Source: Blepharisma stoltei | Lineage: Eukaryota > Ciliophora > Heterotrichea > Heterotrichida > Blepharismidae | Assembly: GCA_914767885.1 (NCBI GenBank) | Contig: CAJZBQ010000014.1 | Coordinates: 186,001-250,000 of the forward strand | DNA: 64,000 nt | Direction of reading: 5' to 3' | Shown here: positions 43,895-55,501 of the stretch, one piece after another | Layout: every line of letters begins with the position of its first letter | How positions within the stretch are numbered: the stretch's first letter is position 1 | Translations under genes and position numbers: made by a program | Notes under the pieces: model-generated | Database searches by the model: none | Told to the model about the DNA's origin: nothing | The model's input: only the letters and a program-made list of their open reading frames with translations

Positions 43895-44335
43895 ATGAAA
43901 ATGATGATGGCTTTAAGGAGATTTGCCTCTGGTGGTAAATCCCCACACGAATTATTGCCACCTTGGCAGAAGTCTATATGAAGAGATCCTTTTGACTACC
44001 CTCTCCGCACAATAGAACAAGTGAAAGAAGAAATCAAGAATAATCCCCCAAGCCAAAAAGTTGCAGCCCAAGTTGTTCATTACTATGGCAAAAACGCCAC
44101 TGTGCCTAACAGAGTAGATTTACCAAGCCAAGTCGTGAAAATGTGGGTCGACATGCGTAACTGGAATCTCACAAAACTACAAAAAGAAAGATTAATTTTC
44201 CTTTTGGGCACAAGATATAAGAATAGCCCTACATTCAAAGTGGTATGCAACCATTATGCAACTAGAGAAGAGAACTGGCAGAAGTGCATGGATATTTTGC
44301 ATGAACTTTTCTATGAGTGCAAGAGAGCTCCGTAA
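43895..44335 (+). CDS. Mitochondrial ribosomal protein mS35
   Basis: ATG 43895 (other ATGs at 43901 and 43904 are possible) to TAA 44333-44335. A short basic presequence (LRRFASGG) is followed by an S24/S35-type domain: PSQVVKMWVDMRNWNLTK, KERLIFLLGTRYKNSPTF, TREENWQKCMDILHELF. One TGA is Trp (KSIWRDPFDYP). Part of the mitochondrial small ribosomal subunit. No IES. Confidence 0.75.
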
Positions 44336-44456
44336 GTTAATTCTTTATTTATTGATATTATTTCTAGTAAAAATATTATTATTCTCATTAAATATTTCTT
44401 GTATTTTATGATTGCAAATTCTCTTAAATATATCTTATATCAATATTCATAATATT

Positions 44457-47002
44457 TTACAATTGTTTATATCCTAAAATATTTGAAAGGGCTGAAAGGG
44501 CCTCTTGCTTTACTTGAGAATCGAAACTAAGACCGTTTGAAGTGTTTCTCTTATGAAAATTAAAAGATGTTCTAAATTGTTTCTCTCGAGGTGTCAGTGA
44601 TGATCTCCCATTTGAATTAATAGGAGTCCCTTCATTTCTGTCAAACGTAAACACTTTTGGAGGCTTAGCAGAATCTGTCTAAAATTTACGATCTCTTAGT
44701 ACAGTCCTTTTGGACTTTCAATCCCACTCACTTTTTCTAACCTGCATACTTGAATGATTTTTATTTTCCTTTTCAAGCTGCGCGATTTTTCACTCTAATT
44801 CTTTTTTTTCTTTTTGCAAGTTTTCTACCTCTTTTATCCCATTTGCCTGCTCCACTTGGTCTCTCAATATAGTTTCCAGCATTTCTGTTTTTTCTTTTAA
44901 TTCTTGATTTTCAGATTGAATTTCAATAAATTCAGCTTCTATATTCTTTTTAGAAGACAAAAGCTCTGAATTTTGCTCTTTTAGTTTTTTATTAATTGCC
45001 ATTAGTTCTCTTATCATTTTGACACTGTCGTATAATTTTTCACTTAAAACTTCTTGGGATAAAGGGAAATCCTCAGTTTTACCTCGGGATTGAGAAGCAG
45101 CTGTATGAGGAACGGGAGTTGGCTCAAAGCTAGTAGATAATTCTAGCGATTTCCTTAAATCACGTATACGTTTTATATGGACAGATTTTAATGGAAGTTT
45201 TTCCATTTCTTGCAGTCGTGATTTTTGAGTTTTTCTATCCAGTGATGCAATTTCACTAACTCCCACTTTAAACTGAAACAAAATGTTGGCAAAAATTTAA
45301 ATTTTTGGGTAGTTAACCCCTAATAAATTGAAATTTTCAACGGTAAATTAACAGATTAAAATTATTATTTTTAATAAATATTTTGGCTTAATTTGCATGT
45401 AGAGCACTATTAACAGTTGGAACAATAAATCGATTAAGTCAATTCATCAGAAAATAAATGTAAATTCAAATATTTTTATTTAATTTACATTTTTTTAGAT
45501 TATTTATATAAGAAAATTTAAATAATACTTTTTTTAAAAATCACCTTCTTTTATTTAAAACAGACCAATTTAAAGGGAGAGAGTGAGAAAATCCAGCTGA
45601 CTGTTTGCTTGGTCAAGCTCTTTTTTCAGTCTTTTTATTTCTTTCTATATATATTTTACTTTTAACTCCCTGATGATTTTAGTTTTTGGGTCTATATTTT
45701 GCACAGGAATATTTGAAATACTTCCTGCTTGTATAGCATAGTTGAGAGTACTATGATTATCCTCAAAAAAAGTATCTATCGGAGATATACACGCTATCAT
45801 TAAGCAATAGCTGTTTCCTCCAATGCTTTGCTTTAGCAGACTTGTAAGCTTCGAATTCCTATACGGCACAAAGGCTTCATTGTTTTCTGCTAACGTTGTA
45901 ATAACCTGCCTTAATGTAAACAGCGCTTTATTGATTTCAATGCTTTCTTTTAGTGCTAAGCCTTCATTTCCAGTCATTGCTGTTTTCTCACTTCCAGCTA
46001 AGTCTACTAATTGAAGTCTGCTTGACACAATTCTGCCTTCTTCTTTATCTAAAGCTTCAAGATTCAATGAAAAAATTGAATGGGACCTTGAAGAAGTACT
46101 GTTTATATTATGGGAAGCCATAATCTTGTTCCTTAATCCAGAATTAAAGTGGCTTAATGCTTCTTGATATGTAAAGCATGGGAAAATACAAAGATTTTCT
46201 ACATAGAATTCATCGCTTTTATTTCACCTCATCTTCAAGCCAGGGGAGTTTGGAGTAAGCTGGGCTGGATTTAATAAATCATATATATTTTCATTGTAGA
46301 TCTGAATATATGTACAATTTACAGTATATTCAACTTGGCTTTCAGACTGCTTAATTTCGTCAAAAAGCGCTTTAACTGTTCTAGGGACAAGACCAATATT
46401 TTCATTTTCCTAATTATGTAATACTTTTATGATGGGCTTTAAGCCTTTATCATATGGCTACGAACAATTCCCTATGCGTTTTTTTAGTAGCTATACAGAT
46501 ACTCATCTGCAATTTTTTCTATAGCCAGACATTGCCTAAAAAACCATTATAGCAAGTGATTAACACTTAAAATTTTTAATAAATATATACGAGGAAAAAA
46601 AATATCAACCAAATATCCCTAATAGCTGTCTTACTAAAAGTGCAAAAAATTGTTTACCTATCATATTCATACCCTTCCATTGTAAAAGTTTTCCCAGATC
46701 CAGTAGGCCCATATGTAAAAACAGTTGCATTAAATCCTTCAACCACTTTTTTCACAAGTGAATTTAATTTTAATCTAGCGAATAATTCTTCTTGTGTAGA
46801 GCTTTCATCAAAAACGTCGTCAAATTTGAACCTTTTTTGCTGTTTTGATTCTGGGAATTTCACTCTAATTATTTTTTTACACAAGGGACTTCTTATCAGT
46901 CTCTGGCTGGATTCGTGAGTTTATTAGACCTTGTCTAGATTCCTCAGGAAGAATTGGTCTTACTCGAACAACAACTTCAATTCTTGTCCTATTTTCTTCC
47001 AT
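44457..47002 (-). CDS. Second kinesin, N-terminal motor plus coiled coil, with IESs and four tiny introns
   Basis: Starts ATG 47000-47002 (IEVVVRVRPILP). Introns: 46865-46880 (16 nt), 46410-46424, 45645-45659 and 44675-44689 (15 nt). The IES 46450-46660 lies just after P-loop TYGPTGSGKTFTMEG. Further motifs are QIYNENIYDLL, NSTSSRSHSIF and LVDLAGSEKT. After the neck (KEIKRLKKELDQAN) an unresolved AT-rich interruption at ~45290-45590 precedes a coiled coil and a basic tail ending LGYKQL. Two TGA codons near 44704-44788 and one at ~46228 are Trp. An ATP-dependent microtubule motor; subfamily undetermined. Confidence 0.85.
45290..45590. other. AT-rich interruption of the second kinesin, probably one or more IESs
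   Basis: About 300 bp with stops in all frames between the motor neck and the coiled coil. No single TA pair restores the phase. Confidence 0.5.
46450..46660. other. TA-bounded IES, 211 bp, in second kinesin
   Basis: TA at 46448-46449 and 46659-46660; removal joins GYEYD to KGLKPIIK. Imperfect inverted arms (GGCTA.../...TAGCC) suggest an old MITE. Confidence 0.75.
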
Positions 47003-47057
47003 TTAATTCAAGTTTATTAACAATGAATTTAAGTTCTGCATAATAACTAATCGTAAA

Positions 47058-49676
47058 TTATTTATATTCTGGGGGTCCTCTTGATTTAGTATCATCTACA
47101 AGGATTTCAATATCGTCATATTCTTCACCAAATGAAGGATTTATAGGTTGAAAAGATCCCTTTGAATTAGGATTTCCTAAGTTTATTTCTCCATTTGGGC
47201 TAGGAGGAATACTAACTTGACTTAAAGAAGGGCCTTCTCCAGTAGAGCCTCTGAAAATGGGAACTGCAAAAGGAAGCTTTGCTTCTTCCACAATGTTTCC
47301 ACCAAACCCTCCAGCTTTAGCTTGTGGGCTTCCAAAGTTTGGTCGTAAGTCTCCAGGATCAACCATTGGAGAAAAACCTTTTTTTTCTTGGTTTTTTGCT
47401 GAAAAATCTGTAGGAGATCCTGCAAATATTGGCAATTGAGGTGCATCGACTATTTCTAGTTTTGTTGAGGGATCATTTCCAAATGATGTTCCTTTCATAT
47501 GCGGTGGAACATTGATTTTCCCTCTTTGAGCAGAACCTGGATCTAATTCTGGCGGCAAAGGACCAAAGCCAGGAACATTTATATTTCCTTTTATTTCTGG
47601 CTCATTTTTAGAAATTAGCCCTGCTCTCATTGGAATACTCAGACCCTCTTGCCTGGCACTTCTGATTTCTGGATTATCTATATCATGCCTAATACCAGCT
47701 CTTGGCATCCCATATCCAATTCCTACAAAAGTTGAAGGGCTGTCTTCTCCTAAAGTAAATTCTCTAAATCTTCCTATATTTTCTCTTGATTTAGGTAGAG
47801 AATTCGGAATTGAAATTTTTCCTCTTTGGCTTGGGGATCCCTCTCCTGTATTAAGCTCAAGCTGAAATTTGTTAGGTTCTTGACCTATATTTTTGATTTC
47901 AGATCCCATGGGTCTAAAGCCGTTTAAATTGTTTTCTGGCTTTGCGGATTCTTTTATCAAGGTGTGTTCGACAGTAGCATTTTTTGTATTTAGGCCTGCC
48001 ATTGTCCCATGAGATTCAGTATTATGATTTCCATATATCTGCTCACTGTAAAATATTTTTGCAATTAAAACCCATACAGCAATCATAAAAATGCCTATAA
48101 AAACGCATATAGCAGCAACTGCAGCAAGTTCATGGTGTTCACTTGACACTCTTATATAATAGAAAGCGCCATAATTTTCGGTATTTATAGCAGTTGATGG
48201 CTGAGTTGCTTTCCCAACAACACTTGAGTCAGAAAACGATAAAGCTGAATAATTGGCTGTAAGTGAGCTTGTCAATTTTGCCTGATAATTAATTGTCATT
48301 TCTTCACCATCATAAGTTAAATTTTTATAACTATAAAATGAAATAAAAATATTTGTGTTTGATAGTGCAGGTATAGAGCCAATATTTACTTCAAAACTGA
48401 TTTTTTGTGATGAGTCACTGATATTTGTATAACTTAAAGTTGCAGCACTGTTACCAACTATTATATTTGCAATTTCATATGAATATGTAGATCCATATGT
48501 TGCTTTAAATATGAAATTTTCATCTGCATAAGAATCAGAAAGTCCTAAGTTCATAATTTTGAATCACAAAGTCACATAAGCATAAGCGTTCTCATTAATC
48601 GTGCATGCTTCATTTTTCTTACAAATTTCTTCTGAAATACTGCCAAATTCCATTTTATTGAGCGGACCACTTGTTAATGCGATTTGTTTAAAAATTGCAG
48701 TATGATTTCTGCAATTGGGTAAAATATTAGCTTGTTGTTCTTGGTAAGCTCCGATAGTGATTCAAAATGAATAAATATTATTATCCATTCCATAGTCAAT
48801 CAGTGCACCATTAACTAAGCTTTTCACTATTGAATAGGTAGTTCCATATGATGCATTCCATAATAAGTTTGCAGAGTATGGCAAATTTCGGAAATAAATG
48901 TATGATGATATATTTTTAAACGCACCACTTGGATCAACATTGCTGAGATAACAATAAGGATAAAAGAAGTGGTTCCCATAACTACCATAATGTATTCACA
49001 TTTTGAAGCTTGTTGTGCTTATAAGTGTTTTAAGAGCTGATGTTTCTGGCTCTGAAAAAGCAGAGGCTCCTCTGTATACATTACTACATGGATCACTTGA
49101 AGATCCGGTATCATCTGCACCCCAATGTGAATCAAAGTTTCTATTAAGATTGACTCCAGAATATTCGACACTAAGTAAAATTTACTTTGAACTGCAGGTA
49201 TTTTTTGTATTTTTGTCAAAATCTTTAAAAGTATTTGTAGTTATATAATATTTGCCTGCAGCTATATAAGAGTCAACATTTATAACTGGAATAAAATAGA
49301 TTTCAGAAGTTTGCACTAGATAAAGAGTATTAGGACTTGTATCGTTAGTCAAGAAATTCAATAAGTATAAAACTTGAGTCGTTGCTAAGAGTTGTTTAGT
49401 TGTGTGAGTTCCCGTGATCAAAATTTTTGTCCTTAAGTTAGAACTTATGCCGTCTATATAATAAATACCAGCCTTAAGAAGTTTAATTCCCTCAATATTA
49501 TTACCATCTACACTTTTTCCTAATGTTATAAGTGAAAGATCTGGAGAAGTAAAGCTGTTTAATTGAGCTGTAATTTCAGTCATGTTAAAATAGCCTCTTA
49601 AATAGCCATTTGCTAAATTTGAATCATCTCATGAGTAAGCGAAATAGGCAAGAAATAATATCAAAGGCAATACCAT
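47058..49676 (-). CDS. M14 carboxypeptidase-like membrane protein lacking catalytic residues, copy 1
   Basis: Signal peptide MVLPLILFLAYFAYSW, an M14 zinc-carboxypeptidase fold (GKSVDGNNIEGIKL, GVNLNRNFDSHW, AFSEPET), a C-terminal beta domain, TM helix (AAICVFIGIFMIAVWVLIAK) and a Pro/Gly-rich cytoplasmic tail of ~280 residues. The HxxE zinc motif reads HTTK, the usual third zinc His aligns with Gly (GSYGNHFFYPY), and the catalytic Glu position reads Trp (YSFWITIG), so it is probably not an active peptidase. A 15-nt intron lies at 49171-49185. Several TGA codons are Trp. Tandem with copy 2. Confidence 0.8.
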
Positions 49677-49830
49677 TTTCGATTTATAAATTTATGGAGA
49701 AAAATTGAGAAATTTAGAAATAAGTTATTATGTGGTCAAGCATAATACAATAAGTTGCATTAAATTTATTGATTCATAAATTAAAGCTATTAACAATGAA
49801 TTTAAGTTCTGCATAATAACTAATCGTAAA

Positions 49831-52609
49831 TTATTTATATTCTGGGGGTCCTATTGATTTACTATCATCTACAAGGATTTCAATATCGTCATATTCTTCA
49901 CCAAATGAAGGATTTATATGTTGAAAAGATCCCTTTGAATTAGGATTTCCTAAGTTTGTTTCTCCACCTGGGCTAGAAGGAATACTAACTTGAAACCCTC
50001 CAGCTTTAGGTTGTGGACTCCCAAAGTTTGGTCGTAAGTCTCCAGGATCAACCATTGGAGAAAAACCTTTTTTTTCTTGGTTTTTTGCTGAAAAATCTGT
50101 AGGAGATCCTGCAAATATTGGCAATTGAGGTGCATCGACTATTTCTAGTTTTGTTGAGGGATCATTTCCAAATGATGTTCCTTTCATATGCGGTGGAACA
50201 TTGATTTTCCCTCTTTGAGCAGAACCTGGATCTAATTCTGGCGGCATAGGACCAAAGCCAGGAACATTTATATTTCCTTTTATTTCTGGCTCATTTTTAG
50301 AAATTAGCCCTACTCTCATTGGAATACTCAGACCCTCTTGCCTGGCACTTCTGATTTCTGGATTATCTATATCATGCCTAATACCAGCTCTTGGCATCCC
50401 ATATCCAATTCCTACAAAAGTTGAAGGGCTGCCTTCTCCTAAAGTAACTTCTCTAAATCCTCCTATATTTTCTCTTGATTTAGGCGGAGAATTCGGAATT
50501 GAAATTTTTCCTCTTTGGCTTGGGGATCCCTCTCCTGTATTAAGCTCAAGCTGAAATTTGTTAGGCTCTTGACCTATATTTTTGATTTCAGATCCCATGG
50601 GTCTAAAGCCGTTTAAATTGTGCTCAACAGTAGTATTTTTTGTATTTAGGCCTGCCATTGTCCCATGAGATTCAGTATTATGATTTCCATATATCTGCTC
50701 ACTGTAAAATATTTTTGCAATTAAAACCCATACAGCAATCATAAAAATGCCTATAAAAACGCATATGGCAGCAACTGCAGCAAGTTCATGGTGTTCACTT
50801 GACACTCTTATATAATAGAAAGCGCCATAATTTTCGGTATTTATAGCAGTTGATGGCTGAGTTGCTTTCCCAACAACACTTGAGTCAGAAAACGATAAAG
50901 CTGAATAATTGGCTGTAAGTGAGTTTGTCAATTTTGCCTGATAATTAATTGTCATTTCTTCACCATCATAAGTTAAATTTTTATAACTATAAAATGAAAT
51001 AAAAATATTTGTGTTTGATAGTGCAGGTATAGAGCCAATATTTACTTCAAAACTGATTTTTTGTGTTGAATCACTGATATTTGTATAACTTAAAGTTGCA
51101 GCACTGTTACCAACGGTTATATTTGCAATCTCATAAGAATATGTAGATCCATATGTTGCTTTAAATATGAAATTTTCATCTGCATAAGAATCAGAAAGTC
51201 CTGAGTTCATAAAATAGAATCTCAAAATCACATAAGCATAAGCATTCTCATTGCTCGTACAAGTTTCATTTTTCTTACAAATTTCTTCTGAAATACTGCC
51301 AAATTCCATTTTATTGAGCGGACCACTTGTTAAAGCGATTTGTTTAAAAATTGCAGTATGATTTCTGCATGTGGGTAAAATATCAGCTTGACGTGCGTGG
51401 TAAGCTCCGGTAGAGATTCAAAATGAATAAATATTATTATCCATTCCATAGTCAATCAGTGCACCATTAACTAATATATTAATTTTTGAATATAAAGTTC
51501 CATATTGTACATCCAATAATAAGTTTGCAGAGTATGGTAAATTTCGGAAATAATTGTATGTTGATATATTTTTAAACGCGCTTGAATCAACACTTCTGAG
51601 ATAACAATAAGGATAAAAGACATAGTTCCCATAACTGCTATAATGTATTCACATTTTGAAGCTTGTTGTGCTTATGAGTGTTTTAAGAGCCGCTGTTTCT
51701 GGCTCTGAAAAAGCAGAGTCTCCTCTGTACGCACCAGAGCATGGATCACTTGAAGATCCGGTATCATCTGCACCCCAATGTGAATCAAAGTTTCTAAAAA
51801 GATCGACTCCAGAATATTGCACACTAAGTGAAATTTACTTTGATTTGCAAGTATTTTTTGTATTTTTGTAAAAATCACTAAAAGTCTGCGTAGTTATATA
51901 ATATTTGCCTGCAGCTATATAAGAGTCAACATTTATAACTGGAATAAAATAGATTTCAGAAGTTTCCAATAGATAGAGAGTATCAGAATTCGTATCGTTA
52001 GTCAAGAAATTCAATAAGTATAAAACTTGAGTTGTTGATAAAAGTTGAAGAGTTGAATGAGATCCCGTAATCAAAATTTTTGTCCTTAAGCTAGAATTTA
52101 TGCCATCTATGTAATAAATACCAGCCTTAAGAAGTTTAATTCCCTCAATATTGTTGCCATCCACACTTTTTCCTAAAGTTATCAGTGAAAGATCTGGAGA
52201 AGTAAAGCTGTTTAATTGAGCTGTAATTTCAGTCATGTTAAAATAGCCTCCTAACTCCTCTTCCTCCTCTCCCTAATGGCTCCCCCACAGAAAGGGTGAA
52301 CTTTATTTTTTTAAAATAGTTTTTTATTGTAATTAAAAAGTCCTAAATGCAGAATTGAAAAAATGTTATATATATTATTAATTTTATGCTTTAAGTGCAA
52401 GCTGTCTAAAACTTAATAGAACTCGATAGAATTTTATTATCAGTATGTAAAATAATGCATTTAAAAAAAAATTGTTCGTTCACTGAATGGTAGGATTTTT
52501 TTCCAATTGTTTGCTGTCACACGTGAGGGAGTAGATAGCCATTTGCTAAATTTGAATCGTCTCATGAGTAAGCGAAGCAGGCAAGAAATAATATCAAAGG
52601 CAACACCAT
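49831..52609 (-). CDS. M14 carboxypeptidase-like membrane protein lacking catalytic residues, copy 2
   Basis: The same layout as copy 1: signal peptide MVLPLILFLACFAYSW, fold motifs (GVDLFRNFDSHW), TM helix and Pro/Gly tail. The zinc motif reads HSTL and the catalytic position again reads SFW. The 15-nt intron is at 51824-51838, the same place as in copy 1. The second half is nearly identical to copy 1, apart from missing tail segments including a GGNIVEEAKLPF block; the first half is more diverged. A decayed M1 IES (52254-52533) splits codons 26-27, where copy 1 has none. Confidence 0.8.
52254..52533. mobile_element. Decayed MITE M1 forming an IES only in copy 2
   Basis: The left end in host orientation reads CTCCCTCACGTGTGACAG and a second word CAGTGAACGAACAATTTT follows, both aligning to M1. 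Copy 1 shows the uninterrupted site. Removal joins ANGYL to GGYFNM. Confidence 0.75.
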
Positions 52610-52962
52610 TTTTCGGTTTATAAATCTGGAGAAAATTGTAGATAAATAAGCTATAATGCAACACATTAAGTCAATTAAGATTTACAAGACAATAATTAAA
52701 TTATGTTATTTATATTTTATTCTTATAACAAAAGATTCATAAATGCATAATTAGATAACTGATTTAAGAATTGAAATATATATATCCTATATAAGGGATA
52801 TGCTAAATTACTGAAATAATAATATTTAACTAAATTCAAGCATAGCATATAAAAAGCTAATAAGCACATCTAAAATAACTATTGATTTTCGTAGCGATTC
52901 TAAACCATGATATTGCATTCCTTTAAATAATTATTTTAATCTCATCTCAGTTCAAATAATTT

Positions 52963-53691
52963 ATGAGTCAAGAAAAATATTCGCTTAACGAATATATGTA
53001 AGTTTAATTTAGTGAAATTCTTCAAGATCACATCCAAACTTGCGAAAGAGAAAATAAATTTACTGAGGCTGAGCACGCAAAAAAAAGGCTAAACGATCTT
53101 TTAGAGCAAGAAGAACGTAAAAAAGTTAAAGAAGCCAAATTGAATCATGAAGCCGAAAGATCAGAACTTGAAGATGGGCATTTGCTAGAATTTCAGAATT
53201 TCGTTAATATATGAGACAAAAAGATAAGAGAACAAAAACAATTTTCTGAACAAGAATTATTTTCACTTATGAATAGGCATGAAAGAGAAAAATCTCAGCT
53301 TGAAGATCGACTTCAAAGCCAAATTCAAGTTAAGCCTAAGCCCACTGCTGAAATTTTGAATTTAATGAATATTAAAGAACGATTATTGAAATTAAAGGAT
53401 TATGGAGAAGCACAGGTCGTGCAAAAAAGAATAAATCTACTAAATAAGAGTGAAATTGAAAATTGGGAAAAAGAAAGAAAAAGAAAAATGATGCAAAAAT
53501 TGATTCAGCTAGAAAAAAGACAAGGGATAGAGATGAGTGCTTTGAAAATTAGGCTGAAAGCATTTGAAAATGATATTATTAAAAAGAAATCGGAAGAGCT
53601 GGAGAGATTACTGCAAAAATATCAAAATATTAAGAAAGATCTAGAAAATTACCAAGTACAAGAAATAAACCATATGGTGATGCATAAATAA
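52963..53691 (+). CDS. Coiled-coil protein, unknown, with 15-nt intron
   Basis: ATG 52963; intron 52998-53012 (GTAAGTTTAATTTAG). The product of ~237 residues is highly charged and helical from residue 15 on (QEERKKVKEAKLNHE, ELERLLQKYQ), with the phrase LMNIKERLLKLKDYGEAQVVQ in the middle and one TGA as Trp (VNIWDKK). No enzymatic motif. A cytoskeletal role is possible. Confidence 0.7.
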
Positions 53692-53784
53692 GCTAAGATT
53701 TATTTATATGCAAATGAGCCAAAAAATAATTATTTGCATGCTAGTTTTTATAATTTTGAAATTTGGCACAAATTAATTTAAAAT

Positions 53785-54366
53785 ATGATGCAAAGGAGAA
53801 GTGAGACAGAGCTTGATCAAGAAGCATTAATGAGGGATGAGGCTTCTAAGATGAAATATATTCGCACAAGCAAAACTAGAGTCATTGAAACTGAAATGAG
53901 CTCTAATTTAGGACTTCAAATCTTGGTTTTTTACAATTGATATTATTCAGTCTTGATGTTCTTCCTAATTGTGTGTACATTCATATATAAACAGATTTAC
54001 TTTGATATTGCCTGAAGCGGAATTGATATCATTTTTATTATACTCTGGGGTATGGCGGAATTTTTGAGGCTCCACTATGGATTTTCAGGAAATATAAAAG
54101 AAAATTTTCCTGAGCTACTTGCCTTTGAAATTATTACACTTATATTTTCTGTTCCGCTTATGATTTATCAATTTACAGTTATACAAGCCCATCTTCCACT
54201 TGAAAAATCTCTTGGGATTATTCAATGAATCTTTATAGGCCTTGAAATAATTTTTGGATTAGCCGCAATTTTTAGGCTGGTGAAAAATCAAACTGCAATC
54301 TTCTTTTTACGAAATTCTCAGCCAGATGTTTATTATAGAAAAAGCTCAAACTTAAAAACAGATTAA
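53785..54366 (+). CDS. TMEM17: TMEM17-family ciliary transition-zone protein
   Basis: ATG 53785 to TAA 54364-54366, 193 residues, open only when three TGA codons are Trp, so standard-code searches miss it. Four hydrophobic segments. Family motifs SSNLGLQILVFYNW, AEFLRLHYGFSGNIKENFPE and LPLEKSLGIIQ match animal TMEM17 in order and spacing (SSLPLQ..., EAIRLYLGY.GN.QE..PEL, LPLEKA). TMEM17 is part of the MKS module at the ciliary gate. No IES or intron. Confidence 0.85.
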
Positions 54367-54607
54367 ATTAAGAACTAATTTTTAAAATCAATATTTTAAT
54401 AATGAATTTTTAATTTATTCAAATTCAAATAAAAATTTTAATTAAATTCGGTTTCTCCAATCAGTGGACTTTTATTTAAAATTCAAATTTCAGCCAAAAA
54501 TATTTTTATAATTTTTGGATTAAGTATTCTTAATCATTAATTATATAAATAAATGCGCTTGATGAATTAACGCCATTTTTACTGTTTTTCTCAAAGAATT
54601 ATAATCT

Positions 54608-54866
54608 AAACTGAGATTAGATTAACGCTGGGTATTAATAATCCACTACTAAGAGCATTATTCCGCAATACAGAGCCAAATGTTGCAACGGAGTGGCAGA
54701 AATATATAGGTGGCTCCCACCTTAGAATGAGTCTGGACCAAAGTCCCTTACTTATCGGAATATTGATCCGCCAATGCGGATTTTTAGGGATCTACATTCC
54801 ATCTTGTGCCTGGCCGATGCTGCACCAACCATGGGAACCCATAGCCAGATCGCCATTTTTATTAGG
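54608..54866 (-). repeat. SINE-like element C
   Basis: Read on the minus strand it starts AATAAAAATGGCGATC and ends GCGTTAATCTAATCTCAG, GC-rich between. Matches elements A, B and F in both ends. Intergenic; no sure target duplication. Confidence 0.55.
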
Positions 54867-54892
54867 CCTTTTCTAGTGAAGAGATCTCCTTA

Positions 54893-55259
54893 CTTCCCCC
54901 CCCCGTGAGTGAACACAAAAATTTTGTTCACTCACGGAGGGGGTTTATTTTTTTTTTTAAAAAAAATTTATATATAAATTTTATAAAAAATATTTTTTTT
55001 CGAAATTTAAAAAAATCCTAATTCGCAAAAATTGGAAAGCAAATATTAATTTAATTTATAAAATTTTATATTTTAAAAAGCAATTTGTTTAAAATTAAAT
55101 AGAATTAGCACTAGATTTCATTATGCTAATTATCACTTATATATCAAATTTTTTTTTCTATTAAAAAAAATTTTTGTCACTCACGGAGGGTGGGTTTTTT
55201 TGGGCAAAAAATAGCGATTTTTCTAATGGTTTTGTTCACTCACGGAGGGGGGGAAGTTA
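54893..55259. mobile_element. MITE M1 in inverted orientation, 364 bp
   Basis: TTA at 54890-54892 and 55257-55259. The hairpin end is at the left here. Intergenic, between SINE-like pieces. Confidence 0.9.
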
Positions 55260-55289
55260 AGCCATTGTCGAGTTTATTTTTCACTTTTT

Positions 55290-55497
55290 ATCGGATCACC
55301 TCCAAAGAAAGAATTCAATTTATTACGGCATTTGGAATAAAAAGCGGAAATAGTGCTGGGGTTCTCGCTAAGAGTCTAATCCAACCTTGGAGCTCCTTAC
55401 TCCAAAAAGCCACGTCAGGATATGCATAAGGTCACCCGCCACGGGGAGTAGAGATCACTCGTCGCCGGCCATTTTATGTATCTAATCTAATCTGAGA
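55290..55497 (-). repeat. GC-rich element E, SINE-like fragment
   Basis: On the minus strand it begins ATAAAATGGCCGGCGACG after a GATTAGATTAGA run, and continues GC-rich to about 55290. Directly upstream of the MFS start at 55502. Confidence 0.4.
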
Positions 55498-55501
55498 TAA
55501 A

